From the IMG/VR virus record IMGVR_UViG_3300027710_000040, positions 1 to 45,233 of that record: a stretch of DNA of 45,233 bases; one strand, written 5' to 3'. Positions within the stretch are counted from its first letter, which is position 1. The number at the start of each line of letters is the position of its first letter. The notes beneath the pieces are model-generated. The model had not been told where the DNA came from. It made no database searches and worked only from the letters and a program-made list of their open reading frames with translations. The stretch comes from a virus. Of the stretch, positions 15,570 through 24,284 are shown piece after piece. The position numbers and the translations under genes are program-made.

Positions 15570-16781
15570 TCACACCACCGTCACGTCAATGTTCGCGTCC
15601 GTGAACCGGGGGTATTGGTTCCACGGGGTCGCGATGTCGGCGGTGCCCACGGGGGCGGGCGCCGTGCCCAGGGTCAGGGCCTGCACCTTGTGGCCCGGGA
15701 CGAAGTTCAACGGGGTGTAGAGGCGCGAGCGTTCGACCGTGGCCCCTGGCCCGAACCCTTCCGTGCCGAAGCCGTCGGTGATGCCCAGCGCCGGGGCGCC
15801 GCCTTGCACGTAAGCCAGGACGGCCGCTTTGATCTGGTCCACGCCGTCAGCCGGGAACACGGTGGGGTTCGTGACGGCAATTTGCACCGACACGTAAATG
15901 TCAAGCGGCGCCGGGCGCGTCCACTGCACCGGATAGGCTTCACCGTTTTCATCGTACAGCGTGAACGACTCGGCCCCGTAGAACGCCGCCGTGACGCCGG
16001 TACGCGCGAGCAACGTGGCCGCAATGTCCGCGTCTGCCCCGCCCACGACGACGGCGGCCACGGACTTCCCGGGGATGCCCCGGCCGTCGGTGGTCAAAGT
16101 GTTGTTCTGATACACCCGGGCATAGGTGACGCCCTCGACGTTCGCCAGGTTGGCAAACACTGCGTCCACGGGGCCCGCGGCCGGCGCCATGGTGGACAGC
16201 CCACGGCGCACCCGCATTTGCGCGGGCGTTTCGAGGTTGCGGCCCACCACCAGCGTCCCCGGTGTGAACGAAGCCCAACCGGCCACGGGGGTCACGATGC
16301 TGGTAGGCGGAATGGTCACGGGTCCGGTGACGCTGCACGTCACGTTGCCGGTGCCGCTGCCTGCCCCGTCCAAGACCACGTCCGCGTCGCTGGTCCAACT
16401 GTAGATCCCGTCCGCGTCTGAAACGGTCTGACCGGCCGGAATGGTCACGCCAGGCGTGCCCGCGAAGGTGCACCCGGAGACGCGCGAGGGGGCCGCGTCA
16501 AGCCGACGAAGGCCGTTCAGTTGGATCAACGACGCCAACGCCGCTTCGCTGGCCTTGTCGGGGTCGAATTGGTTGTAAACCTCGGCCATTTCTTCCCACG
16601 CTTCGCCCAGCAACGAAAGCGGGACGAGGGCGATTTGCATGGCCGGGTCGGCGCCGGAAAAATCCGGTTGCAGGCGGTCGCCGGTGACGGGGTCCGTGAT
16701 CTGTGCGAGTTCGGTGGTGGCCTCGGCCAAGATGTCGGCCAGCCGCTTCGCTTCAAAACCGGAGGGAGTAACGCCGCTCAT
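15570..16781 (-). CDS. Baseplate assembly protein J-like
   Basis: A 403-residue protein of the Baseplate_J family. Recognisable parts are the N-terminal DILAEATTEL helix, the ETPAQMRVRRGLS segment (about 205-217) and the ANVEGVTYARVYQN block (about 237-250), followed by DGRGIPGKSVAAVVVGG. In P2-type tails gpJ forms the baseplate wedge body. It sits between the gp25-like and DUF2612 genes, the normal wedge order. Confidence 0.92.
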   Translation of the reverse strand: MSGVTPSGFEAKRLADILAEATTELAQITDPVTGDRLQPDFSGADPAMQIALVPLSLLGEAWEEMAEVYNQFDPDKASEAALASLIQLNGLRRLDAAPSRVSGCTFAGTPGVTIPAGQTVSDADGIYSWTSDADVVLDGAGSGTGNVTCSVTGPVTIPPTSIVTPVAGWASFTPGTLVVGRNLETPAQMRVRRGLSTMAPAAGPVDAVFANLANVEGVTYARVYQNNTLTTDGRGIPGKSVAAVVVGGADADIAATLLARTGVTAAFYGAESFTLYDENGEAYPVQWTRPAPLDIYVSVQIAVTNPTVFPADGVDQIKAAVLAYVQGGAPALGITDGFGTEGFGPGATVERSRLYTPLNFVPGHKVQALTLGTAPAPVGTADIATPWNQYPRFTDANIDVTVV

Positions 16782-16784
16782 GTG

Positions 16785-17165
16785 TCAGGCTCCCACGGTC
16801 ACCGTGACCGTTTCGCTTTTCCCGCTGGCGAGGGCCAGCACCACCACCGCTTCAACCGAGACGCGGCGGCCTTTGGCCGTCACGGTCATGGAATCCACGC
16901 GGTCGGCTTCGGGGTCGCTCAAGATCGCGCGCCGCAACAGGGCTTCCACTTCGGCTTGCGATTTCTTGCCGCCCATAATGCCCCCTTCGCCGACGTAAGG
17001 CACGCCCAATTCGGTGTCAAAGACCCAATCCCCCAACTGCGTGCGCAAACGCATGTAGAGGCGGTCCCGAGCGGCGTCCGACTCATAGGACCGCACCAAC
17101 ACGCCGCCGCGGATTCGAAAATCCGGCACGCCGTTGGATCGGTCAAGGGCCAGGGAAAAGGTCAT
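16785..17165 (-). CDS. Baseplate wedge protein, gp25/gpW-like
   Basis: A 126-residue protein with the size and pattern of the T4 gp25/P2 gpW lysozyme-like wedge family: an N-terminal strand region, YMRLRTQLGDWVFDTELGVPY in the middle, EVEALLRRAILSDPEADRV next and a C-terminal strand pair. It starts with an ATGA overlap after the spike gene and leads into gpJ. It helps to trigger sheath assembly at the baseplate. Confidence 0.85.
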   Translation of the reverse strand: MTFSLALDRSNGVPDFRIRGGVLVRSYESDAARDRLYMRLRTQLGDWVFDTELGVPYVGEGGIMGGKKSQAEVEALLRRAILSDPEADRVDSMTVTAKGRRVSVEAVVVLALASGKSETVTVTVGA

Positions 17166-17836
17166 GTGGTAACGGGGCCGGTAGTGCCCCCGCCGGTTAG
17201 GTCGTGCCGGTGGTCGTCGAAGGGTTCGCCGGCGATTGTAAGGCCCGCCGGCGTCACACTGAGCACGAAAGGCCCGGCCGTCAACGTGATGCCGGCCGGC
17301 GTGACCGACACCGAGCACGCCCCCGCATGCAAGGCGGCCACGCCCGGCGACACGCTGGCGCGCGTCAAACCGTCGGCCGTGCGCACCTCGACCGCCGTGG
17401 ATGACGGCGCCATGATCGGACTCGAAGCGCGGCGCAGGCCTGGCAAAAACACGGCGTCGGTCAAGTCGTGGTGTCGGGGGCTGGCCGCGTCCGGGGCACG
17501 CACCACGCCGGCGCCGAATTGCCACGTGTCCAAGGCCCGGTCGCACACGATCAACAAACCGTCGTCCCCCACCGACACGGGGACCGTCACGAACACGCCC
17601 GCCGCTTCGGACCCCAACGCCTGCAGGGGCACGCCGCGAATGACGGGCAACCGCACTTCCTCGGTCGTCTCCAACCGCTGCGCCAGGCTGACGGCCGGTT
17701 GCACGTCCACGGTCGTGCCGTCGGCCCCAACGGCCACGACGACGCCGGGGATGGCCGTGCGCAGGTTCAGCGCCAGCCGGTCAAACAGCACGCGCAGGGC
17801 TTCGGCGGGGTCGGTGTCGGCGGTGGCGATGGTCAT
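17162..17836 (-). CDS. Baseplate spike, Gp138-like membrane-puncturing protein
   Basis: A 224-residue protein matching the Gp138 N-terminal family: an amphipathic N-terminus, an OB-like domain (PGVVVAVGADGTTVDVQPAV, then PVIRGVPLQALGSE and VGDDGLLIVCDRALDTW), and a C-terminal region of short repeated strands (VSVTPAGITL, LSVTPAGLTI) that suggests a beta-helix tip. It ends in DDHRHDLTGGGTTGPVTT. This is the needle that pierces the outer membrane when the sheath contracts. Confidence 0.9.
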   Translation of the reverse strand: MTIATADTDPAEALRVLFDRLALNLRTAIPGVVVAVGADGTTVDVQPAVSLAQRLETTEEVRLPVIRGVPLQALGSEAAGVFVTVPVSVGDDGLLIVCDRALDTWQFGAGVVRAPDAASPRHHDLTDAVFLPGLRRASSPIMAPSSTAVEVRTADGLTRASVSPGVAALHAGACSVSVTPAGITLTAGPFVLSVTPAGLTIAGEPFDDHRHDLTGGGTTGPVTT

Positions 17837-17839
17837 GGC

Positions 17840-18709
17840 TTAGAACAGGTGCAACGACTGCGCGCGAAGTTGCGCGGCGCCGTGGGTGTCAAACGTCAGG
17901 GTCACCGACGTGGCTTTGTACGTGCCGTTCACGCTGGGGTTCACCGTTGATTGCACGCGCATTTCGTCACCCGGGCGCATGCGTGCGTCAAACAGCGCCG
18001 TGACCTGCACGCCGACTTTCGCTTGCAACGGCCCGTTGAACAGCGGCACGGCCGACAACAGGTTGTTGCCCGACGTGAAGGTGAACGAACGGCCGGTGGT
18101 GCGCTTGTCTGCAATGGCTTGAAACACGCCGTCTTGCACAGACCACGAAAACCCATGTGCGTCGGCCAGTTTGTTCAAGACGTTTTGCGAGCTCCCGCCC
18201 AACGCGGCGCCCTTGGGGCCCAACGCGCCGTCAACGTCGATTTGCCCCAGCGCCACGCCCGGCAGGTTGCGCGCGACGTCTCGGATAACGTCGCCCAGGG
18301 GCACGCCGCCAGCGAACGCCCGAGAGTAGGCCCCGCGCGAGATTCCGCCCCACCCGTCCAACACCGTCATGCGCGTGACGATGTCGGGGCCCTGGCGCTC
18401 GGAGTAGACCGCCAGCACGCCGCCATTGCACACCACACCAGTCGAAGACGTGTCGGACGCATAGCCCGCCAGAATCTGCACCTTCGTGGAGTTCGCGCGC
18501 AGGGCCTGGCGCGTTTCCTTGGACAGGTTGTAAAGCAACAAATCCGTTTTGTTGGGCTCCCCCGTCACGGTCTTGTTCGCCGTGAACGCGACGCGCAAAC
18601 GCGAGTTGGACCCGTCGGCCACGATGCGCAGGGCCTGGGCCGGGTTGTTGGCTTGCCAGTCGGCCAGCGGCCCCACCAGCAGTTCGCAACGGCGCAAGAA
18701 TTCAGCCAT
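17840..18709 (-). CDS. Baseplate hub protein
   Basis: A 289-residue protein in the hub position, between the tail-end proteins and the spike. It contains a KTDLLLYNLSKETRQAL region and then a GYASDTSSTGVVCNGGV strand segment, with a gp27/gpD-like two-barrel pattern. The end, VTLTFDTHGAAQLRAQS, is typical of hub domains. Family assignment is by position and overall strand pattern. Its ATG overlaps the previous gene by eight bases. Confidence 0.8.
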   Translation of the reverse strand: MAEFLRRCELLVGPLADWQANNPAQALRIVADGSNSRLRVAFTANKTVTGEPNKTDLLLYNLSKETRQALRANSTKVQILAGYASDTSSTGVVCNGGVLAVYSERQGPDIVTRMTVLDGWGGISRGAYSRAFAGGVPLGDVIRDVARNLPGVALGQIDVDGALGPKGAALGGSSQNVLNKLADAHGFSWSVQDGVFQAIADKRTTGRSFTFTSGNNLLSAVPLFNGPLQAKVGVQVTALFDARMRPGDEMRVQSTVNPSVNGTYKATSVTLTFDTHGAAQLRAQSLHLF

Positions 18710-19091
18710 GGTAAAGGTCCGACAGGACGAAAGGCAGCGCCGTGACGTTGATCGTGGACATGGGCGCCAGGGTTTCGAACTCCTCGGGCGCAAACCAATA
18801 CAGCCGGCCAATGACGCCCAAACCGTCGTCGGTGGGCACGTCGCCCCCGTCTGAGGTCAGCATGCGCAGCTGCCCCACAGTGCGGGTCAACTGCGGCAGC
18901 GACGAAAACAGGTTGACCCCAGGCACCAAGGCCAGGCCGCGCGCCAAAGGCTGGTCGGCCGCGTCGAAGACGTCCAGAAACCACCCCGGCCGCGACGCGT
19001 TCCAGTAGCTGCGCAGGGTCAACAGCACGTCACCCAAGACGATTTCAAATTGGCGGTCAGGCGCCGAGGTCAACGGGATTTCAGCGGCCAC
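18702..19091 (-). CDS. Baseplate/tail protein, DUF6983-like
   Basis: A 129-residue protein between the tail-tip and hub genes. Visible segments: RQFEIVLGDVLLTLRSYWN, GWFLDVFDAADQPLARG and PGVNLFSSLPQL, all typical of a small baseplate component conserved in contractile-tail phages with DUF3383 sheaths. I chose the GTG at 19091, just after the previous stop and preceded by a G-rich site. Function within the baseplate is not established. Confidence 0.78.
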   Translation of the reverse strand: MAAEIPLTSAPDRQFEIVLGDVLLTLRSYWNASRPGWFLDVFDAADQPLARGLALVPGVNLFSSLPQLTRTVGQLRMLTSDGGDVPTDDGLGVIGRLYWFAPEEFETLAPMSTINVTALPFVLSDLYHG

Positions 19092-19093
19092 GA

Positions 19094-19624
19094 TCAACCC
19101 CCGGTCAGTTGGCGCAACAACGACGGGGATTCGACCGGCTGGGGCTGTTGCCGCCCCGCCTCGACCTTGGACGCGGCGCCCTTGCGGCCCACGCGCGAAG
19201 CGGGCAGGGTGACGCGCTCCAACGCGACTTCGGGCACCTCCTGAAAGGTGATCCGACCGCGCAGCGCACCGGTGAAAGGCCCGACGTTTTCGGCCGTCAC
19301 GCCCACGATGACCATGGACGGGTAAAGCCGGTGGCGCGTCACGACCTGCCACCGCTTGCGCGCCTTCAACCGGGTGCGCAGGGCGTCGAGCACGTTGGCC
19401 GCGCGGGTGCCATAGCTTGACCCCTGGGCGTCCAAGTTGCTCACGATCCACGAAACCGAAAGTTGGTCGGGTTGCTCGGCGACGTGGTCGGACACCAACG
19501 CGCCCGACTCGGTCGCGTAGGTTGTGGCCTGGGCGGAAAAAGTGTGGAACTCACCCAAGCGGCCGTCCACTTCGGCGCCCTCGACAATCACCAAGTCCGT
19601 GCCGCCGAACAGTGCAATGGTCAT
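19094..19624 (-). CDS. Tail/baseplate protein following the tape measure
   Basis: A 176-residue protein, start ATG 19624 one base after the tape-measure stop. It shows TDLVIVEGAEVDGRLGE, ESGALVSDHVAEQPDQLSV and a C-terminal basic, Gln/Pro-rich tail. By place it is a tail-completion or Dit/LysM-type baseplate protein joining tube, tape measure and hub. I see no LysM signature; the precise role is inferred. Confidence 0.75.
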   Translation of the reverse strand: MTIALFGGTDLVIVEGAEVDGRLGEFHTFSAQATTYATESGALVSDHVAEQPDQLSVSWIVSNLDAQGSSYGTRAANVLDALRTRLKARKRWQVVTRHRLYPSMVIVGVTAENVGPFTGALRGRITFQEVPEVALERVTLPASRVGRKGAASKVEAGRQQPQPVESPSLLRQLTGG

Positions 19625-19625
19625 G

Positions 19626-21119
19626 TCAGTTAGCCCCCAGCGGGCCCAGCATGCCAGGCGCCGACATTTGCGTGGACAGACCCGCGCGGCCTGCGACTTC
19701 CGCGCCAACTGCGGCCGGGTCGCCGGCGCCGTGCACTTCGATGTTCACGGTGTTGCCGCCGCCTGCAGCGCCCGCGCGGCGCGCGAGAATTTCGGAGTGC
19801 ACGGGCACGTCGTTGAACGTGGCGGGCGATTGCATGGCCGCGTCGGTGGTGCCGGTGATGCCCACCAGCTTTAAGAAACTGTCCACCAGCGAGGCCACGC
19901 CCTTCGTCATGTTGACGATGAAATTGTTAAGGCCCACCAGCACCGACCACACCCAGCCAATCGCGGTTTTCAGCGCCTGGCCGAGGCGCGGGCCCAGCCA
20001 TTTCGCGAGCTCCCCGACCATGTCGATTAGTTCGGCGATGGCAGGATAAGCCTCGCGAAACTCCCGCACCCAATCGCCAATCACCGACTTGCCGCCGGTG
20101 AAAAACACATACAGGTCTTCCAGCACCAGCACCAGGCCGGCAACAGCGGCAGCGGTCAGCCAGAACGGCCACGTGGCCGCAACGGCCGACACCCCCAGCG
20201 CGACAAGCGCGAGCGCGGTGGCGACGGCAATGGCCCGGGTGGCGTCGAGTTGGCGGCCGGACATTTCCAGCGGGCCCAACAGGTCGCCCAGGGCCGAGGC
20301 GGCCCAGGCGATGAACCGGCCGACCATTTGGAATCCGAGGGCGACGCCTTCAACGACCTGTTGAACGCCTGACCCGATCCACTTGTGGTTAAGCACGATC
20401 CAATTCGCCAGCGCGTCCGCGCCCTGCGTCAGGCCCGGCAACAGGCCCACGGACACGGCGCGGCCCAGGCCCCGGACAATCTCGGTCAACCGGCGATAGG
20501 CCCGCCCGAACGTGGTGGCCCGCGCGGTCGCGTTCTCGTCGAGCACCAGGCCCAGCAACTGCGCCTCCTGCGCGAGGCGTTCAACCTCGGCGCGGCCGTT
20601 GCGTAGCACGGTCAAGGTGCCCGAGCTCAGGCCCAGGCGGTCGGCAAACTGCATTTGCCGTTGTTTGGACATGCCGGCCAGGCGGTCGGCAATCGCCAAC
20701 AACAGGTCGTCGGCCTTGCGTACCTGGCCGGACGCGTCCCGCGCGCTGATTCCGAGCATATACAACGTCTGGTTGTATTCCCCAGGAATCGGGCTGTTCA
20801 TGGTCTTGGTCAGGTTCGCCAGGTCTTGCGCGAGCTCCTGCGAACTCCCGCCCAGGATGTTCGCCGCGTACCCCAACGCCTGCATGCGCTGATAGCTCAC
20901 GTCCATGCCTTCGGCAAAGCGCGATTCCTGTTCGATGGCCTTAGCCTGTTCCATGGCGTAGGCCTGCACGGCCGACGCGGCGGCGGCCAGGGCGGCCCCC
21001 ACCATGACCGCCGTTTTGCGCACGCGGTCAATCACACGTTCGTAAGACGTGGCGTTTGCCTCGGCCCCTGGCGCGATGTCCAGCCCGAGGAGGGTGACGA
21101 GTTCGTCAACGACTGACAT
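19626..21119 (-). CDS. Tail tape measure protein
   Basis: A 497-residue protein, mainly helical, with hydrophobic stretches at about 35-50 (MVGAALAAAASAVQAYAM) and about 290-340, typical of tape measures. It follows the tail chaperone genes and precedes baseplate genes. At roughly 0.15 nm per residue (a known rule for tape measures) it implies a short tail, about 75 nm. The C-terminal end contains GGGNTVNIEVHG, a strand segment often found near the tape-measure tip. Confidence 0.92.
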   Translation of the reverse strand: MSVVDELVTLLGLDIAPGAEANATSYERVIDRVRKTAVMVGAALAAAASAVQAYAMEQAKAIEQESRFAEGMDVSYQRMQALGYAANILGGSSQELAQDLANLTKTMNSPIPGEYNQTLYMLGISARDASGQVRKADDLLLAIADRLAGMSKQRQMQFADRLGLSSGTLTVLRNGRAEVERLAQEAQLLGLVLDENATARATTFGRAYRRLTEIVRGLGRAVSVGLLPGLTQGADALANWIVLNHKWIGSGVQQVVEGVALGFQMVGRFIAWAASALGDLLGPLEMSGRQLDATRAIAVATALALVALGVSAVAATWPFWLTAAAVAGLVLVLEDLYVFFTGGKSVIGDWVREFREAYPAIAELIDMVGELAKWLGPRLGQALKTAIGWVWSVLVGLNNFIVNMTKGVASLVDSFLKLVGITGTTDAAMQSPATFNDVPVHSEILARRAGAAGGGNTVNIEVHGAGDPAAVGAEVAGRAGLSTQMSAPGMLGPLGAN

Positions 21120-21381
21120 GCTTTTCAGCCTCGCGGTGTTGTTCCCATTCTAGCCAGTCGTGAAGGTCTAGCATGTCGTGCATTTGCCAGATTTCCGCCC
21201 ACGAATAACGCCAGTCGTTCAACTCCCGCAGGGTGCAGAACCCGGCCCGGATGAGGCGGCCCAACGCATAGTCCACTTCCCACCCTTCGGGAATCCGCAC
21301 CGATGGCCGGCGCGCACCGGTCAGTTCGAGGCCGGGGCGCCTTTCCCGAAAAAACCGGTGCAGTTCTCGCGCAGCGCCCAC
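21106..21381 (-). CDS. Tail assembly chaperone, frameshift-encoded C-terminal part (GT-like)
   Basis: This frame is open from about 21381 to 21106 and overlaps the end of the first chaperone gene. It is most likely read by a -1 frameshift at 21348-21354, giving a fusion of 151 residues from the first frame plus about 80 from this one (231 in all). The new part holds VRIPEGWEVDYALGRLIRAG and WAEIWQMHDMLDLHDWLEWE. It ends 14 bases inside the tape-measure gene. Independent initiation is possible but I see no good start. Confidence 0.82.
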   Translation of the reverse strand: MGAARELHRFFRERRPGLELTGARRPSVRIPEGWEVDYALGRLIRAGFCTLRELNDWRYSWAEIWQMHDMLDLHDWLEWEQHREAEKHVSR

Positions 21382-21800
21382 ACCATGACCGGGAACAGGT
21401 CTTGGGGGCGGTCGCCAAAGTGGCGTTCAACGGCGGCGCGGTCGTGCAACTTGATGTCGGCGAACAGCTGCCCCACCAAGCATTCTTCCCCGGCCCGGTA
21501 GAGCGCGTCCACCTTGACGTTCTGCAGGCCGCCCGCCAGGGCGGACAACACGGCGGCGTCGTCGCCCAACACGTCCAGCACTTTGCCGGCCAGGGAGTCG
21601 GCCACGGTGCTCGGGTCCGCCGTCTTTTCGGCCGCGCGGTTTTTCAGCGTGCCCAACAGGGTCGAAACGGTGGCGGCGTCCGACAGGGCCCCGGCCAGGG
21701 CCTGCGCGACAACCGTGGCGATGCGGCCCGCCGTCAACGGGGGCAGCTTCACCAAGCGGTAAGCCTGGCCGTTGATGGTCTTTTCAAGGATGGCGGTCAT
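21321..21800 (-). CDS. Tail assembly chaperone (G-like)
   Basis: A 159-residue protein directly after the tail tube gene (ATGA overlap) and before the tape measure, the place of tail assembly chaperones, which coat the tape measure while the tube is built. It has a strand-rich start (LEKTINGQAYRLVKLPPL), then helices, and ends GFFGKGAPASN. Codons 150-151, TTT TTC, form the slippery site used for the longer product. Confidence 0.88.
   Translation of the reverse strand: MTAILEKTINGQAYRLVKLPPLTAGRIATVVAQALAGALSDAATVSTLLGTLKNRAAEKTADPSTVADSLAGKVLDVLGDDAAVLSALAGGLQNVKVDALYRAGEECLVGQLFADIKLHDRAAVERHFGDRPQDLFPVMVWALRENCTGFFGKGAPASN
21348..21354 (-). other. Programmed -1 ribosomal frameshift site T TTT TTC
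   Basis: On the minus strand the zero-frame codons GGT TTT TTC contain the heptamer T TTT TTC, a classic X XXY YYZ slippery site. Slipping back one base gives TTT TTT CGG and enters the overlapping frame that runs to 21106. Context (between tube and tape-measure genes) matches the conserved G/GT frameshift of tailed phages. Use in vivo is inferred. Confidence 0.85.
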
Positions 21801-22213
21801 TGCGGCATGCGGATGCGTTGAACCTTGCACTTCACGGTGCGCGGCGTGGCGGTCTTGCCGCCGGTGGCGATGTCGCCAGGCGTCGAAATGCTGACACCTT
21901 CAAGGCGCACCGTTTCGTTTGCCGAGGTCAACACGGACACGTTCAGCAGGCGAGCGGCGGCGGTTTCCTGCGCGGACCAAAGGCGGTTCACCGTGTCAAG
22001 GAAAGGCGAGGTGGGCAGCATGTCCAACTCAAATTCCCCGCTTCGGTCGGTCGTGAACGTGGTCACGGCCACATCCAAGCCCACGTCCACGTTTGAACCC
22101 TCGGCGCTCGGAATGATGCGGATGGCGTCGCCGGGGGCGAAGCCTTCCACAATCTGGCCGTCAAAAATGACCGTGCAAACGGCCTGAGAAAGGAACAAAG
22201 GATTGCGCGCCAT
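21797..22213 (-). CDS. Tail tube protein, DUF3277-like
   Basis: A 138-residue protein with the size and order of DUF3277 tube proteins: VCTVIFDGQIVEGFAPGDAI, then DVGLDVAVTTFTTDRSGEFE, and an ending of VSISTPGDIATGGKT with basic residues. It follows the DUF3383 sheath, its usual partner. It forms the inner tube through which DNA passes. Confidence 0.92.
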   Translation of the reverse strand: MARNPLFLSQAVCTVIFDGQIVEGFAPGDAIRIIPSAEGSNVDVGLDVAVTTFTTDRSGEFELDMLPTSPFLDTVNRLWSAQETAAARLLNVSVLTSANETVRLEGVSISTPGDIATGGKTATPRTVKCKVQRIRMPQ

Positions 22214-22233
22214 GGCTGGGGCTCCTCAGAGGG

Positions 22234-23757
22234 TCAGGAATAGGCGTTGACGTCGATGGCGAGGGAATGAATGGCCCCGGCCAAATTCACGTCGATGCGC
22301 ATGGGCGGGCCCACGCGGGCCGCGCGGTCGGCAACGGTCATTTGCGCGAGCGGCGTGGGCGTGATGAGGTAGGCCGGGTCCATGCGTTCGCCGGTGGCCG
22401 TCGTCAGGTCGATGACCGGGCGAGGCGACAACGTGCCGTTGAACACGTAGCGTTCGCAAATGCCCGTTGCCGCGTCCACGAACAGTTGTTGGCCCTGCAC
22501 GGTGTAAGGCACCTTGCCGTTGCGCAACCACACGTTGTAAATCGCGGCGCTGAGTTCTTCCTGCAGGTTGTCCAAGTTGATGACGTCATCGAAGAACCAC
22601 GACGGGTTCGCGGTGTCGCCTTCGCGGAAGACGCGCGAGGTGTTGCCGGTGAGGGTGAACGTGTTGTAGCCCTTGGACTTCAACACCTCCCACTCGGTTT
22701 CCGACACCTGCACGTAGGGAATGCCCGGCAGGTCTTGAAACTTGGCGGTGAGAGTGGAATTCTTCACCGCGTAGTTCACCGACAACATCGTGGCGAGAAT
22801 GGACGCGTCGGGATAGTACGCCGGATTGTCGTGGTACTGCGGCGCGACACGGAATTGGCCGGCGGACACGCTCACCGGTCCGAGGTCGGTGGTAGACACC
22901 GGATCTTTTGCGGCCGGGCTGTTCGAGACGAGGGGCATGGCCGCGCGGTTCGCTTGCGCCCAGGCGCCGGCCAGCAACTGCGCGGCGGTGTCGCGGTAGC
23001 CGGCGTCCAGCACCCAGCCGTAAACGAACCGGCCCGAGGCGCGGGCCGCCTGGCGGATCAACGACAACTCAGTGTCGAGCGTGCCCGGGGTGTAACCGCC
23101 CTGAGCGGTGCCGGTGCCCTGGCGGCCATTCAGCAGGCCCGGCCCGCTCACGTCGGTGCCGGCGCCAGTCGGTTCGAGGAAACCCACGGTGGACGCGTCG
23201 CCCGTGGTGCCGCTGGTGATCTGGAATTGGTTGGACGCGGCCAGGTAAACCACGGTCGCGGCAGCGTACCCGCCGCCGCCAATGGCGCGGATGGCCGTTT
23301 GCAGGGCAGCGGCCACAGCGGCCAGGTTCGCAGCGGCCGAGAAGTTCAGGCCCGCGACGTTGTTGGAAACGCCGTTGATGGTCACTTTCACCGAACCGGT
23401 CGTGACCGCTTGGAAGGCCGACAGGGTGCCGACGGCGCCGGTGCGCAGGTAACCCGCCTGGGCGGCGGTGAAGACCTGGGCGACGGCCAGGGTGCGGGCG
23501 CGCTTGGTGGGGGCGAAAAAGTCGCGGGCCGCTTTCAGGGCCTCGGCCGACAAACGCGCGTCGGCAGCTGCCGAGGCGTAGGACGAGAAGAACGCCACGC
23601 GGTCAGCACCGAAACCGAAGGGGGTGGCGCCGAAGTCCTTTTGGACGAAAACCGTGGTGGTCAGGTCGGTGGTTTGTTCGGCCTGGGGTTTGCTGACGTT
23701 CACCACCACGTCAAGGGAGCGCGGCAGGGGCACGGCGCCGGCAATGGTCAGTGTCAT
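22234..23757 (-). CDS. Tail sheath protein, DUF3383-like
   Basis: A 507-residue contractile sheath protein. Typical DUF3383 parts: the N-terminal SLDVVVNVSKP, a TTTVFVQKDFGATPFG segment, a central insertion with strands, the LPGIPYVQVSETEWEVLKSK block (about 330-350), and a C-terminal domain with PAYLITPTPLAQM. It overlaps the neck gene by four bases and is followed by the tube gene. Its presence makes this a contractile-tail phage. Confidence 0.95.
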   Translation of the reverse strand: MTLTIAGAVPLPRSLDVVVNVSKPQAEQTTDLTTTVFVQKDFGATPFGFGADRVAFFSSYASAAADARLSAEALKAARDFFAPTKRARTLAVAQVFTAAQAGYLRTGAVGTLSAFQAVTTGSVKVTINGVSNNVAGLNFSAAANLAAVAAALQTAIRAIGGGGYAAATVVYLAASNQFQITSGTTGDASTVGFLEPTGAGTDVSGPGLLNGRQGTGTAQGGYTPGTLDTELSLIRQAARASGRFVYGWVLDAGYRDTAAQLLAGAWAQANRAAMPLVSNSPAAKDPVSTTDLGPVSVSAGQFRVAPQYHDNPAYYPDASILATMLSVNYAVKNSTLTAKFQDLPGIPYVQVSETEWEVLKSKGYNTFTLTGNTSRVFREGDTANPSWFFDDVINLDNLQEELSAAIYNVWLRNGKVPYTVQGQQLFVDAATGICERYVFNGTLSPRPVIDLTTATGERMDPAYLITPTPLAQMTVADRAARVGPPMRIDVNLAGAIHSLAIDVNAYS

Positions 23758-24284
23758 GGTGGGGATCCTTCGGAAATGGTCAACGTGTGGTCAAACGCGT
23801 GCGGCGCCTCGACCGTTCGAACCGCGACAGATCCGATGGTTTCGGCTTCGCGGGTCAGTGTAACCGATGCGGAAAGGTTCAGTGTCACGTCTGCGCGGGT
23901 CTGCGTGCTGCCCATGTGGAGCTCGGACAGGTCGCGCGGGGTGGTGGCGCCCATGAACCCGCAAACCTTGAGCAGGTCAAAGGCGCGTTGGCTCAACCAC
24001 AGGGATTGCACCAACTCGAAAGCGTGCGCGTAAGCCTGGCCGCCGTTGAAAGAAACTTCGAACGCCACGGTGGTCGCGTCATGGCGCACCATCTGCGTCG
24101 CGCCGTCGGTGGACAGCTTGACGGGCGGAATGTCCGAGAACGCGGAAACCTGGGCCCGGTAGTAGACGAACGGCCCGGCCGGGGCGGGGCTTTCGCCGAA
24201 CCACCCGCGCACCAGCGTGCGGCCCGGGAACAGGTCGGCCAGCAGGTCGGCGCCAGCGGCCTCGATTTCAGACAATGACGCCAT
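23754..24284 (-). CDS. Neck/tail terminator-like protein (LIC_12616-like)
   Basis: A 176-residue protein upstream of the sheath. The opening SLSEIEAAGADLLADLFPGR, then FVYYRAQVSAFSDIPPV and LVQSLWLSQRAFDLLKVCGF, resembles phage neck-terminator or gateway proteins that cap the tube. I chose ATG 24284 because GAGG lies six bases before it; ATG 24290 is possible. It overlaps the preceding gene by 17 bases. Confidence 0.75.
   Translation of the reverse strand: MASLSEIEAAGADLLADLFPGRTLVRGWFGESPAPAGPFVYYRAQVSAFSDIPPVKLSTDGATQMVRHDATTVAFEVSFNGGQAYAHAFELVQSLWLSQRAFDLLKVCGFMGATTPRDLSELHMGSTQTRADVTLNLSASVTLTREAETIGSVAVRTVEAPHAFDHTLTISEGSPP

Noticed and set aside
22267-24033. Long plus-strand open frame (588 codons) opposite the sheath gene
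   Set aside because: High-GC shadow of the sheath and neck genes, with His/Gly/Arg-rich composition and no ribosome-binding site or motif.
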